Source: Rhynchosporium graminicola
Taxonomy: Eukaryota > Ascomycota > Leotiomycetes > Helotiales > Ploettnerulaceae
DNA: 64,000 nt
Assembly: GCA_900074885.1 (NCBI GenBank)
Contig: FJUW01000007.1
Span: forward strand, 2,207,051-2,271,050
Direction: 5' to 3'
Below are positions 11,884-23,266 of this stretch, in pieces. Position 1 is the stretch's first letter; each line of letters begins with the position of its first letter. A program made the translations under genes and the position numbers. The notes under the pieces were generated by a model that saw only the letters and a list, made by a program, of their open reading frames with translations, did not search any database and was not told the DNA's origin.

Positions 11884-14160
11884 ATGATCGACAGCATCAT
11901 GGATGAAAGCCATATACCCAAGAGCTTCGTCGGAGAACATCGAGAAGGTTCTAGTTCCTGGCGATGTAGCCCTCAAGTCGTACAAGCAAGCCAGTCACCT
12001 TGGAACGCCAGACATTCCTTTGTTTCCACACAACGGAGTCACTTCAACCAAGAGGAGATATCCAATACAGCATTTGGGCTCCAGACCTATACCGGTGAGC
12101 AAGAACAAGAAGGCCGTCAGCATCGACATGATCAGCACAACTACAATCAGCACGCGGATGGTGCCTCTGCCTGTCTGGAATCAGCACGTAGCTCTAACTC
12201 GAAGGACTTGAGAAACTCGGAAGGAGAGAGATATCAAGGCGACTGTGCTTTCCCCACAGATATCGGCGACATCCAAGTTTATGATCAGTACTATCCCGCA
12301 TCCCTTCATTCGAACGGCTACAGTGATTTCCCGTCGTTAGGCCATGCGTCGGGGATCAGACGAAGTCGATCCGAGGTCAATCCAGTGCTTATTGCTAAGG
12401 GATACATTTACGACAGCTCTTACATAGAATCGAAACAGCATGTAGAGCTTTACCAGCCAGTCAAGGCTGAGGAGCCGTCAACTTACCATGTTCCGCCTCC
12501 TCTGTACAACCACCATGCTGTACCCCATAACCGTGGAATGCAAGCATACGATCCCCAAGGTCAGTTCGCGGATCCAGGCCCAAATCCTTACTCGAACAAC
12601 CCTTATGCCGTTGAGAGTTGGAAATCGCCTGGCCAAGAAATTCTGCATCCATTCCCAGGCTCACAAGTTGGCCATGTCAGCACTCCATTTCGAAACGATC
12701 CAAGTGCCCACTATCACTCACGACGTCTAGATTCCACCAACGACAAGCGTATCCAGATAGAGGAGCAATTACAACAAAATAGTTTGCCTCCAATACACAA
12801 CTCCAGATTAGGCTCTACAATACTCCAGCAGAACTCGGCTTCACACACGCAGTCGCCCGCGATGCTAAATCCTCGAGATTCAACAATGATGGGCGGCTCG
12901 TACCGGCAATTGGATGGCCCAATCTCTGGGGCTTTCTGTTTCATATGTCAAATACCTTTCTTGAAGGCAGCCAGTCTCAAACGCCACGATAGAGAAAACC
13001 ACGGGCTCCAAGAAGGCGTTCAATGTGGCTATTGCAACAAATGGGTGAATACCCATGGTCTCAATCGCCATGTACAGGACGTCCATCTGGGACGAAAGAG
13101 ATTTGCCTGCGATGTTGATGGTTGTACAGCAATCTTTACGTACGAGAATCGGCTCAAGGTTCACATGAGGCAAGGCGTTCATGGAGACTTAAATCTCTTA
13201 CAACAGGAACATCGAAATTTACACACGCACTCAGACGTAATGGATAGCGGCGATGACCGCGAAAGACTTAGAAATGCCTTCTTCGACGCCATGGAAGATG
13301 TGGGGAACTCTAGTCCTGGTTATGATATTTCTTCCGGGTTTGACGAGATTGGAACAGCGTATCCGATGAATAAGCTGCGGGATCATGTCCAGCCTACAAA
13401 TTGTAAAGGGCGAAGTTACGAACTTCCATTCCTAGAGAATTCAAATCAGGCAGCTACCCCTAAGCTTCAACTTTCAGCATCTCAATGTTGGGGTTCGCTA
13501 CGCACAAACGTAGAGTCGACTTTTGGCACTGCACATTCAAGCATGAACGCCCTGTACGACAATCTAGGCTATTATCGGATCGATAGTCGTGGAAAGAACA
13601 TGGAAATGTCGAATCAGTGGAGTCACGGACACCAGCAGTTCGAGCAGTTGGCTGAAAATGGTTCCGGATTCATTCCCCAACCTGCCAATTTCTTTTCTCC
13701 TTCCCCTCAAGCTGCCCAAGCCGCCGAAGGGTTCGGACTCGGCAGCACATTTACAGGTGAAACTCGATACCAACCTACTCAAACAGCTTTTACGGGTAGA
13801 CCTTATTCTTCTGACAGCTCCGCGGAGACGCATGGGTCAGTGTTCCCAAAAATGTCTCAGTCTCAGGCCCTATCCTCTCAACAAAACCCCTCCCAATCCG
13901 AAGCCGAATCTCCAGAATTATTCCAGCCAAGTGTTCCGCATGGAGTAAGCTCCGAGAACTCCGTGCGAGTTATGTGCACATGGCCTAATTGCGAGAAGAC
14001 TTATGTTCATCGAAAAGGAATGGATCGCCACATCAAAACGTTCCATATGGGGCAACGCCCTTGGGTTTGTCAGGAGTGTGGAAAGACGTACCAGGAATCT
14101 TCTGCATTGAAGAAGCATGTCTTCAAGCTTCAGCATCGAGATGGCAGATATAGAAGATAA
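11884..14160 (+). CDS. Five-finger C2H2 transcription-factor-like protein
   Basis: An intronless frame of 758 residues if started at the ATG at 11884; the frame is open back to 11680, but that extension is hydrophobic and unlike the rest, so it is probably leader. A long low-complexity, Ser/Gln/Pro-rich region precedes three clustered C2H2 fingers at about residues 350-435 (CFICQIPFLKAASLKRH, CGYCNKWVNTHGLNRH and CDVDGCTAIFTYENRLKVH). A second disordered stretch separates them from two terminal fingers at about 696-750 (CTWPNCEKTYVHRKGMDRH and CQECGKTYQESSALKKH). This arrangement of disordered linkers and split finger groups is typical of fungal regulators acting in the nucleus. It lies about 0.5 kb downstream of another C2H2 gene in the same orientation. 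The target is unknown. Confidence 0.85.
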   Translation: MIDSIMDESHIPKSFVGEHREGSSSWRCSPQVVQASQSPWNARHSFVSTQRSHFNQEEISNTAFGLQTYTGEQEQEGRQHRHDQHNYNQHADGASACLESARSSNSKDLRNSEGERYQGDCAFPTDIGDIQVYDQYYPASLHSNGYSDFPSLGHASGIRRSRSEVNPVLIAKGYIYDSSYIESKQHVELYQPVKAEEPSTYHVPPPLYNHHAVPHNRGMQAYDPQGQFADPGPNPYSNNPYAVESWKSPGQEILHPFPGSQVGHVSTPFRNDPSAHYHSRRLDSTNDKRIQIEEQLQQNSLPPIHNSRLGSTILQQNSASHTQSPAMLNPRDSTMMGGSYRQLDGPISGAFCFICQIPFLKAASLKRHDRENHGLQEGVQCGYCNKWVNTHGLNRHVQDVHLGRKRFACDVDGCTAIFTYENRLKVHMRQGVHGDLNLLQQEHRNLHTHSDVMDSGDDRERLRNAFFDAMEDVGNSSPGYDISSGFDEIGTAYPMNKLRDHVQPTNCKGRSYELPFLENSNQAATPKLQLSASQCWGSLRTNVESTFGTAHSSMNALYDNLGYYRIDSRGKNMEMSNQWSHGHQQFEQLAENGSGFIPQPANFFSPSPQAAQAAEGFGLGSTFTGETRYQPTQTAFTGRPYSSDSSAETHGSVFPKMSQSQALSSQQNPSQSEAESPELFQPSVPHGVSSENSVRVMCTWPNCEKTYVHRKGMDRHIKTFHMGQRPWVCQECGKTYQESSALKKHVFKLQHRDGRYRR

Positions 14161-14633
14161 ATATTTGGATTGCTGTGGAGACTGCTCTTGATATTATGAT
14201 TGTGGGAAAGAGTCGTTGTTAGATCGGGCTTTGTAGATAGGTATTCAGTGAACAAATGCAGAACTCAGTCCTATGGTGTATACCTGTTTGGCGTGAACTC
14301 TCGGATGTTTAATGAAATACAAGCAAACCCTCGCGATTCGAACGTATCTGCGCCCTTGATGTCATAATCAAGGAAGACCTCGATGCGCCACCTTACCAGT
14401 CCCACCATCCAAGCCAAGAGCTCTCTCAAAATTTAATTGCGGCTGGCAATGGAGTCGTAAATGTTTCCTACTTCGCTACCTAAGTCTTCAAATTGATCAA
14501 GTTCTCCCAATGGCTTGGGGTCATGAAACTGGTCTATCCTGGTGCCCAAAACTCCCCTGGGAAGTCTCACTGCAGGGATAGACAGAAAGTAAATTAGTAT
14601 TTCACTCCCAGTGCCGGAATCCTCTGCTTCCTT
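14161..14633. other. Convergent 3' region
   Basis: Short gap between the ends of the plus-strand zinc-finger gene and the minus-strand F-box-like gene. It contains a near-perfect hairpin around 14364-14386 (on the minus strand CCTTGAT, loop, ATCAAGG). No gene was seen. Confidence 0.45.
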
Positions 14634-15993
14634 CTAGTGGGCAGATGACATATATCCCAGCATATATCTAGGAGAAGAAGTCTCACTCCATTCCAAAACA
14701 GAGCTCTCTGATGCCTCCCAAGACCAAACAAGTTTATAACCTGTGGAAACACGCTACATATGTTCTTAGCTTCTGTTTATGTATAATCGGAGTTAAATCA
14801 ATGGCGTGTACTTACCTCAAGTAGTCCCTGCATACCAAATCCCTTGTTGACCATCTGGACCATATCATTCAAGTTGATAAACTCAACCCACCATTGAAAT
14901 TGAACACTGATTCGTCTGAGATTCTTGGCGTTGACTGTCCACTGGGAAACCCTTCTGATACTCTCGATGCCGTTTCCAGATTCCGCACTTTTCATTCGGA
15001 TCTGTACAGGTTTCGGATCACTGATGATGATATTCGGAGCGACACCAAAATGGATGTGGCTAGTGGAACTTGTCAGTGACGATCATCTCCTGAAGACTCA
15101 TGCAAGCCAGTATATCGGCGATTTCCATTGAAACTTGAGGTAACTTACTTAATGACTAGTTTCTTGACAGTGTTGACTGCGTGATCTGGCAAGTATACCA
15201 GCTTTCTTCCTCGAAATCTGCCAATCTTGAATTCGACGAGGTTTTTTTGGACCTCCAGTAACTCATGGTACAATTTCTCGTCTCCTCGTAGCGCCCGTAT
15301 CAGGCTGTAGATTTGTCGGCGATATGGAGCTGTGGTCCATATCTCGACCAGCCTGCTCAGAATTCAAAACAGCATGCTCAAAGATTAGCTTCCGAAGCTC
15401 TCGTGGGAAGCGACGCAAGGACCGGCTACCGTGATCGAAGTTGCATCGATTTAAAAAGGCTTGGAAGATTCCAAACTTGAATAAAGTACTGAGCGGACAC
15501 AACTGGCTACCGTAAGTGTACAAAAGTTCAAAATGCTGTAGCTAACCATGATTTGCCGAGTGGCGCCCAAGAGCTCCGAGTTCTCTGCCCCACATTTGTT
15601 GATTATTCCATCCTGAATATTGCAACCTTTGATAACGCTGAGGTTGATGTTGCATTTAATGAGCTTGGAGTACCGTGCTGAAAATATCGTGAGCTTTGAG
15701 TTGCGGACTCTGATTTTCTCAAAAACTGAGCAACCAATGAGCTTGACGTCTCTAAGCGTTGATCCGTAGATTGAACATTCTGTCAAGATGGTGAGAGAGC
15801 CAGTGACCTCGCAGTCTTCTAGACAGCTGATTTTGACTTGGACGTTGTGGCGCGCGCAATTGCGCAAGGTGAATTCGCGGATTGGGAGATCAAGACCAAT
15901 GAACGTAGAATGTTCGATGACGACTGAGCTATGAGCTTCAGGAGTGCTGGAGGTGGATATGAGGGGAGTAGGGTCATGGTTCTCCATGACCAT
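14634..15993 (-). CDS. Repeat-rich protein with F-box-like segment, possibly frame-disrupted
   Basis: The N-terminal 149 residues (exon 15993-15547) alternate short beta segments with Cys/Asn positions (CEVTGSLTILTECSIYGS, KLIKCNINLSVIKGCNI), resembling a solenoid. A 44-base intron leads to RRFPRELRKLIFEHAV, an F-box/2EXR-like motif. Further codons (SLIRALRGDEKLYHELLEV to 15149), then exons 15059-14816 and 14753-14634, continue a coherent protein ending in SPRYMLGYMSSAH. Between HAV and SLIRALRGD the frame must change by one base, and no normal intron achieves this: the only GT-AG pair that fits is 28 bases, below usual fungal size. It is therefore either a recent 1-base frameshift, a sequence error or an unusually short intron. 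Function is unknown; F-box-like proteins often recruit substrates to ubiquitin ligases, but that is not shown here. Confidence 0.55.
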
Positions 15994-18015
15994 GTGGTTC
16001 CAGAGATGCCGAGAGCGGATCGGAGCGCAAGTTCAATTGCCATGACGATTTTCCGCAATTCCACAGGAAATTTGAAGGAGGAATTCGGTGATCGGGCGCG
16101 TAGATCGTGATTGTCTGGTCATTGATCAGCTGTGGCCTAGTACATGCTTCGCAAAACTCACCTCTCGACTCAGTCTGAAAGACTCACGAACCGAGGACGC
16201 AAATTGTTTTTTTAGAAATCGTTGTTGGCGTTGAAAAAAGTCGACGAGTAATGCGCCGCGAGATAAGGTTCATGTCTTGGATTGTAAGGCATTATTGACA
16301 TTCGACGTCAGCTGATCTAAGCGAGCTCGGCACCACGCTCCAGCCCCAACATGTCACACACACTATGGATCCAATGCTTTGCTGCGATGCGATGCGGAGA
16401 AACATGATATTATTGGTGTCACAGTAGTATTCATGAAGGGATCTCGGGGACAGTCATCACAGGGATTACGCATGCTAGCTCTAGGTTGGACATTCGAGCA
16501 TTGACTTTTCGTGCAGAGGAAATTGGTCTCGTGACAAGTAGAGCTCTACTATCCCTGGGGAGCCCATACCCCAAGATATTTTGAACATCCATGATGGTGT
16601 CGATAGAGAAGGATTGATCTGCACGTCACTTGAAAAGGTTGAATAGTCTTCAGAACACCTAAACATATTCTGGCAAGCTGAAGTTGACCCAATGATTTTG
16701 ATTCGTAGAAAGTACTAACGTCCTCAAGGTGTAGGTGCTGAGGGAAGTGGTATCAGTAGTGAAGGTAGCAGAGTCTGGGATGCCAAGAGCTGAATTTTCG
16801 CTAAGATATGTTGAAGGACGTTCGAAAGGCTGGACTTGTCGAGATCCTCGAGATCAGAATTAGATAAGGCAGTGGACAGTGTGCTACGTGCGAGCTGCTC
16901 AGTAGGCAAAGGCGCGCCTGGAGAACAAACGATGACTTCCTCCATAGTAGCGTGTGGAGAGAAGTATCGTATGGTAACTTTGAGAGAATGAAAGGTGGTT
17001 GAGACTTTTTTCGAAGACTGCGCGCAGATAAAGACGGGGATGATATAATTTTAACCTCGAATCGGCGCTAGCTATTCATATTCGAACAAGCGACAAGGCG
17101 GGCGGCGACTTCACTAAGGTTATTCACTGCAAGAAATACTACTAGCACAGATCTCATCTCATTCACAGCAACTAGCTACTTGATCAAAGCTGCAATTATG
17201 TTCTTACAGATAGATGTGTCGGATATATGGGCCAATAGTAATTTTAGCAAGCTTCAAAGTAGGAATCTGAGAAGTTCACTTCACGTTCATTTGAGTGCTA
17301 GCTCATTATATCCACAAATGAATCATCTTGTGTTACTTGCTGATCTGTTTGAATTTCCTGCATATAGTCATTACCTTTTGTGGATTGAAAACTTCAAAGC
17401 TTTTGGTAACTGTCTGCCTTTTTGGTTTAGGCTAGAGCTTACCGGCAAGAGAGCCATTGCTTCCAACTCATTGTATATCTAGAACACTTTACACTCTTGC
17501 ATGCCTTCATGAGCCCTACAACAGACTCCAACTTTGACATGTCTTTCCCCCCAACCCTTGCGACCGCGATCGCTCGTAGTCCTAATACTGAATTTATGTG
17601 CGCAACCCACAAGCCAGCACTTAGAATTTAGATTAGTGCTCATTGCATTGCTGGTGATTGAAAGTGTTCTGAGCCCTCCAAGCATCGGTTTCCGTTTCTC
17701 AAGCAGAAATGAAGCGTGTGAGGACATTTGAAATTGAGCAGCAAGCTCAAAGTGATGATGGGTGGCCAGTGTTGCTGTGTCGAGGACATCGGGAAGGCTT
17801 AGATATATTCCGTGTGAGTCATAAGAAGTAGGCTGCCCGTAACGAACTTCGAAATCGAGGCTAGACTATGTTAGTAAAATTGACCTTTCTTGCGCCTACT
17901 TTATACTACACGATTTTTATTCCTCTGATCTTCTGTATGACTGTGGAAAGGGATTCTCAACCCAAGCTCAACATTATCTGCCAACAACTTAATAGAGGAT
18001 ACGAGAGCACACGTT
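15994..18015. other. Mostly noncoding region with one possible small gene
   Basis: Just upstream of the F-box-like gene, the minus strand at about 16067-16000 encodes FPVELRKIVMAIELALRS, another F-box-like stretch in a different frame, perhaps a remnant. A minus frame at 16945-16724 starts with ATG and encodes 73 leucine- and serine-rich residues (MEEVIVCSPGAPLPTEQLAR at the start), but no homologue is recognised. The rest (16.9-18.0 kb) holds only short featureless frames. Confidence 0.35.
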
Positions 18016-18639
18016 TTAAATGATATCCAGAATCTTGTCGCGGAGCTCCTGGTCGCCAGTGAAAGCAACTGCCAAGCTGACCATGCTTTTGCCGCAATGC
18101 TGAGAGATGTAGAAGATGAGAGCTCGGTTTTCAGCCCGGACTTTGCGCAGAGCACAGACCTCTTGATTGGAATCACAGTAAGATTGTTCAGATCCTCGAA
18201 TTTTTCGACTAATTCTGGTCTTAGGGCTGGTTTCCTTGCTGGATTTGTCACTTTTGTCAAGAGTTTGAGGTGAGAGATACGTATCGCGAGTCTGACCTGT
18301 CGATTCGAAAGGAGATGACATATCGATGAGAAAGACTGGTACGACGATGTCGGTATCTAGATAGGAGATGAGGACGAGCTTTTCTGTTTACAACTCCTTC
18401 AAAATAAGCTGGCTGGATTCGCAAGTCGTCAAGTGGAGGATTGCTGGTGAATCTTTGTACTGGTTTGCCCTCTGGCTAGCACGGAGATAATCACAAATGT
18501 CATTAACATTGACTAAAGGGGCGGCAGGGAGGAAGCATAGTGGATCAGTTTGTATTCGTTGCAGAAGTTGAAGAGGTAATGTCCCATCCAGTGCCACGGA
18601 AAACGTCCATGTCTCCCTGCCTGCATGTGCCTCGCACAT
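18016..18639 (-). pseudogene. Unrecognised coding frame broken by one stop
   Basis: On the minus strand a coherent frame starts at ATG 18639 and runs through TWTFSVALDGTLPLQLLQR and SPAILHLTTCESSQLILKEL to a TAA. It then continues in the same frame with TEKLVLISYLDTDIVVPVFL, through a lysine- and serine-rich linker, to ALIFYISQHCGKSMVSLAVA and a stop at 18016. The sequence on both sides of the TAA looks protein-like and no intron of normal size removes the stop. Either it is a decayed gene with one nonsense mutation or two short neighbouring frames. No family was recognised. Confidence 0.35.
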
Positions 18640-19126
18640 GACCCTAACGTGACCCTAATATCATCCCCCTCCTATGCGAGTGACCACTCGCATCCTTACC
18701 CTACTCCAACTCCGAGTGCTTCCGCTCCTACGTTTCCTCAAATTACGAATGGCTCTCTTCGTCCTTGTCTTTTTCGTCCTCAAGCGCCTCTTCATCTTCG
18801 CATTTCATCGCCTCTTACGCATTTCCCTCAAACCCCACCCTCTTCAGTACTTCGGGATCAGGGCCATTCTTTTCTTCCCAGGGGTGAATACAGTCTACCT
18901 CTGCCTCACTTGGTAACTGAAATGCTTGCGTTGACCAAGTTACATTGTACTCAGACTATAGAAAGCCACTCAGCAGCTAGATGCTTCAACATGTACGGAC
19001 ATTGGGAAGCTGCCATGCGTGGACAGGGGCCCAAGAATTGTATGTTTATTGCATTCAAAGTTAAACAAGAACCCAAATCTGTAACGACTCAACAGACCGG
19101 AACAGAAAACCATCATATTCAGCAAG

Positions 19127-20033
19127 CTATCCCTGATAGATCATTCTCTCGACACCAGTCCAAATCCCCATGACATTCCCATCAGCAAATAACAGATCTT
19201 ACTTGCCACCATACCTACAACACCCGTCTCTTTATCCATCCACCAAAACATATTCGGCAATCCCGCCCACCATCAAGTATCACACCGTATCTAGTAGCGC
19301 CTGGATCAATGGTCAGCATAAAACTCAACTTCCAGCCCAGCTCCTGCTCTTTCGGCTGCGCAAATACAGCTCCGGGATAGGATTCGTCAATTCATACATA
19401 GCAGGTTGAATAGCCTTGCGTCCGACATCCGCCTTGTCAAGGATCTGATTACGGAACATTTCGCTCACAGTCGAGCTTTTAAAGATCTGTTCCCCAGTCG
19501 TGGGGAGGTCCCGTTGTTCATGAGCGTAGCGATAACGTTGAAGTATTCGGGAGTTTGGGACTTCGGAAGAGCCCTGAGCCAGCGGAGTTGAGTGTCTTTT
19601 TTTGCTACCCGGCTTCGTTGGCGTAAAGAAGGTAGCGGAGGAGATGCTAGCGTATAGTGATATATCTGTTGGGATAGCGTTGATGCATGCGTGCGAGATT
19701 GTCTCCCATTTCTTGAGACGGGACGAAAGACACATTCTTGTTACCGAGTGGCGCAAAGATGTTAACATTACAGCAATCGATTGGAGAGAGATTAGCCAGC
19801 CTCGTCCCTCATCAAGCATGTAAGCCCAATCTATACCCATCTGTAGTTTCTCAGTATCGACGACCATATAGAAGGATTAACAAACACACGCCATGATTGA
19901 ACTCAGCACCAGCATCGAAAAGCAACACAGGCTCAACATCCTTCCTGAACACGACCAGAGGACCCATGAACACCTCTCAGAAACCCGATCTCCTTGATCT
20001 CGGGATTGAAGAACGAACATCCCAAACCAGCTG
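19127..20033 (-). pseudogene. Decayed class-C beta-lactamase-like (LovD-type) hydrolase gene
   Basis: Pieces of a serine hydrolase of the beta-lactamase/transesterase family can be read in order, but in different frames. They are AAGLGCSFFNPEIKEIGFL (20033-19977); FMGPLVV to LLFDAGAEFNHG (19972-19892); after a possible intron, GIDWAYMLDEGRG; NIFAPLGNKNVSF and the MHQR segment (19.80-19.68 kb); TPEYFNVIATLMNNGTSP (about 19551-19498); TVSEMFRNQI with ELTNPIPELY (to about 19370); GWKLSFMLT; AGLPNMFWWMDKETGVVGMV; and MGIWTGVERMIYQG with a stop at 19127. At least four frame changes and one stop (after the MHQR segment) break it. The N-terminal part with the catalytic Ser-X-X-Lys is not visible upstream, so the copy is also 5'-truncated. 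The family includes secreted esterases and secondary-metabolite acyltransferases. Confidence 0.75.
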
Positions 20034-21531
20034 CCTATAATAGCTCTAAAACCTGACTCTTCTTTGCTCGTATCCCAAACATTCGTTGCTTCCTTTAAAA
20101 ACATCCATAAATAACGACAGCAGCTGCTCGAGAGAATTGACAAGTATAACTCAACAAACCCCTCAACATAATCCGCACTGTCACCTCCCTCCCAACCCCC
20201 AAACCTATCCATCTCATTCCATCTCACAAACCCAACCAAGAATCGAAAACCCTCACCTTCTCCACCCTCCAACTCCGGCACCAGCCTCCCACCAAACCCA
20301 CACATCAAGACTTACCTCCCCCAACTAACCAACGAACTCTATCCGCGCATGATCGCGATCCAAATAAACCACCATCTAGCATCAAAGCTTCCTTCCCTCC
20401 TTCCTTCCCTCCCTCCTTTCTTGGCTTCCACACCTCATCCCGGCTCCGTGCGTGCGAGAAGATGCATAGATAGATATATAAGATCCCATCCCCTGGCCGT
20501 CTTCATCGACTACTCTAACAGCAACGAAAACCTCACACCGATGATTATCATCCGATGATAAATAATATTACCAACTCGATCTCTGGAGCCTTGTCAGCAA
20601 TGACCTTCGATTCAGAATTCGACATTGGGATTTGCAAGGGAGGAATATATACATCAAGACATACATACATACATACAAATATTCTTCCCGAAATCAGCAG
20701 CGCAGGCCTCTTCAATCGTACGTCCTGCACATCCCATAATTTCGAACACACGGAAATTGAAATTCATCGAGCTTGATAAGTTTCGATGTGATGTTGATGT
20801 TGCTGTGGTTCTTTCTTCTTCCTTCTTTCTTTCTTCTTCATGACAAGGAATCTTTGAAAAAAAAAAAAAAAAATTTTTTTGAGGAGGGAATGTGATCTTC
20901 TACATGGAGAATTGGATGCTCTGAAAGGATCTACTGTTCGGTAGGTGCATTGCTGACAAGAGAGTAAGTAGTAGCAAGGTAGAGATTGCGACTGGGCTGT
21001 GGGGGGGACATGCGGGGTGCTGTTCTGCTGTGTTATGATAGCCCTCTGGCTGCATCGAAGGGTTGTTTATTTACTTCATCAGCCACTTGAAAAAGAAAAC
21101 TCCCAGCTAGGGTCAGGCAGACCAGTTTCAACTCAGGACTCATGCCTGGATTCCAGAGCCTGACTTCGGCTAGCCTTGGCGCGAATGTGAGGTGATAGGT
21201 CCTCCGCCACCAGGCATTTAAATGTCCGATGATTTATTGCATGAGTAATTGATAGAACAGTAGTGGGTGGGGGAAAATCAAAGCAGTCTATTGTGGTATC
21301 TCTCTAGCTCAATGTCTAGTCTAAAATTTCGAATCTCTAACGGCTCAGTGTTCTCAGACAGGAACCCCTCTTTCCGACTTCCCTCAATCGAAACAGAAAC
21401 TTCTTGACTATTATCGCGATGCATCAGCATCAGCAAGGCATTCCTATGCACGTAGGTGTGATGTTGGAGTACGATGCTCGAACAGCTCTTCAAGTGCAAT
21501 TTATGCCGACTGTTAAAGATCTAGGCCTCAT
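20034..21531. other. Low-complexity intergenic region
   Basis: No convincing gene. Pyrimidine-rich and simple repeats dominate: CCTT-type repeats near 20391-20420, a CATA-type repeat near 20661-20677, and CTTT-rich sequence at 20810-20840. A long frame on the minus strand (20308-19877) overlaps the hydrolase relic but is not obviously coding before 20033. Confidence 0.45.
20857..20880. repeat. A17-T7 homopolymer tract
   Basis: Seventeen A followed directly by seven T, lying between simple repeats in an otherwise gene-free stretch. Confidence 0.9.
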
Positions 21532-23266
21532 TTAGTCGTTTCGCACACCACCGTCTTCGGTGTCTTGCATCTGCAACGACCTGTTGCTACCAACATTGCG
21601 GTTCCTCAAGGCGGCATCGCCCTTTTCGTTATCGCTGTTTCCACCGCCAATCTTTGTCTCCTCATCACTATCGGCGAAACCGTATCGCTTCGACATCTCC
21701 TCGACCTCTTGATCAGACAGGAAAGGCATGTCAAAACTAGCCTTGACGTAGGAGATATTCTCGAGGTATCCCTTGGCGAAAATGAGATCGATCTCCTCCA
21801 GAGAGCGCTTCTTTGTCTCGGGATAAAAGAAGTAGATGATGGGAATGAAGCTAGCGTTGACCAGAGCGAAGAAGAGATAAGTGCCCCATTTGATTTGATC
21901 AATCATCACCGGCGTCACCATGACAATCAAAAAGTTGAAGAGCCAATTGGTAATAGTCGATACCGCGTTGGCTTTTGCTCTGGTTCGAAGAGGATTGATT
22001 TCAGCTGGGTACAGCCATGGAAGAGGCAGCCAGGTTGCGCCAAAGAAGGCGATGTAGGTGAAGAGACCGACTCCAGCACCCTTGGCTGAAGGGCCTTTAC
22101 CGTCATCTGGAATAAGGCAAGCGAATACCAGAACCATGCTTAGGCATTGTCCGACGGTACCCCAAAGGAAAAGCTGTCGTCTACCGGCTCGCTCAATGAT
22201 GAACCAAGATGTAGTTGCGAAGATGGAGTAAACGATCATATTGACACCTCCGAGAAGTAGAGCGAGGTTGTGCGATACTCCGATAGCAGATTGAAACAAA
22301 ATTGGGAAATAGTAAATGACCGCATTGCATCCACCAAGCTGCTGGAAGAATTGAGAGCTGGATCCCAGCAGGAGTCGACGGAAGTGTTGGGTCTTGCCAT
22401 TGGTGAACAGGGCCGAGTAAGGAACCTCTCCTCCAGCATGTCCACTAGCCTTGATACCGTCCATGATCAAAGAGTGCTGAAGAGCTACATCTGAATCGGT
22501 AGTCTCGAGACCACTCAAGGCAGCGATCACATCAATGGCGTCCTCGTGACGGTCTCGCATGATGAGCCATCTTGGTGATTCTGGGAGGAACCAGGTGCCG
22601 ACAATCAAGATTATACCGAAGATAATCTGGAAAGCAATTGGGAATCGCCAGGTGAGATCGTCAGGACCGTAGGACGCGCCGTAATCGATCCAATAGGCGA
22701 TCATGGTACCAAAGGCAATGATTCCTCCTTCGATACAAATCAGAAGTCCGCGGTTGGTGGTACGACTACATTCGGCCTGGTAGGTTGGGATGGTAGAGGT
22801 GTTGATACCGTTGCCGATGCCGGTGATGACTCGTCCAATGATCAATTGCGCAGTCGCATTGTGTCCATAAATACAAGCAATTTGAATGATAACACCAATA
22901 ATCATAATGAATCCACCAAGCATCATCTGAATTTGTCAGTCGAGCCTCATCGATGGATATGAAGTAACGTACAGCTTTCCTTCGGCCAGTCCTGTCTCCA
23001 AAGGCTAATATGAAGATAGCTCCAAGCAAACATCCAATCTCGTAAATGGCAGTGACGAATCCCTGATATACCGAGTTGTCCTTGGTCTCTGGGAAGTATG
23101 CATTGAAAGGATCTGCTGAAATTATTCCAGACATGACACCCTGATCGTAACCAAAGAGAAGGAAACCAGTCGTTGCAATGGTGGAGATCAATAGACCAAG
23201 AGGCCTTCCCATAAGACCGGCATAGGTCTTTACAGTCGACACACTGCCCGCACGTTGGCGTTCCAT
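21532..23266 (-). CDS. MFS hexose/sugar transporter
   Basis: Two exons (23266-22973 and 22926-21532) around a 46-base intron give 562 residues, with twelve predicted membrane segments in the sugar-porter subfamily of the major facilitator superfamily. Signatures: FGYDQGVMSG at residues 38-47 in the first helix, GDRTGRRKA at 90-98, LPESPRWL near 214-219, QQLGGCNAVIYYFP in helix 7, and PETKKRSLEEID after the last helix. These fit proton-coupled uptake of glucose or a similar hexose at the plasma membrane. The frame extends upstream to 23455 without ATG-like context; ATG 23266 is chosen because MERQRAGSVSTVKTYAGLMG is a typical cytoplasmic start. A charged, disordered C-terminal tail follows the last helix. 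Substrate cannot be assigned. Confidence 0.92.

Noticed and set aside
14330..14410. tRNA-like sequence with GTTCGAATC on the minus strand
   Set aside because: It contains a good hairpin and a T-loop-like word, but the T-stem and acceptor do not pair and the anticodon-like loop has the wrong size.
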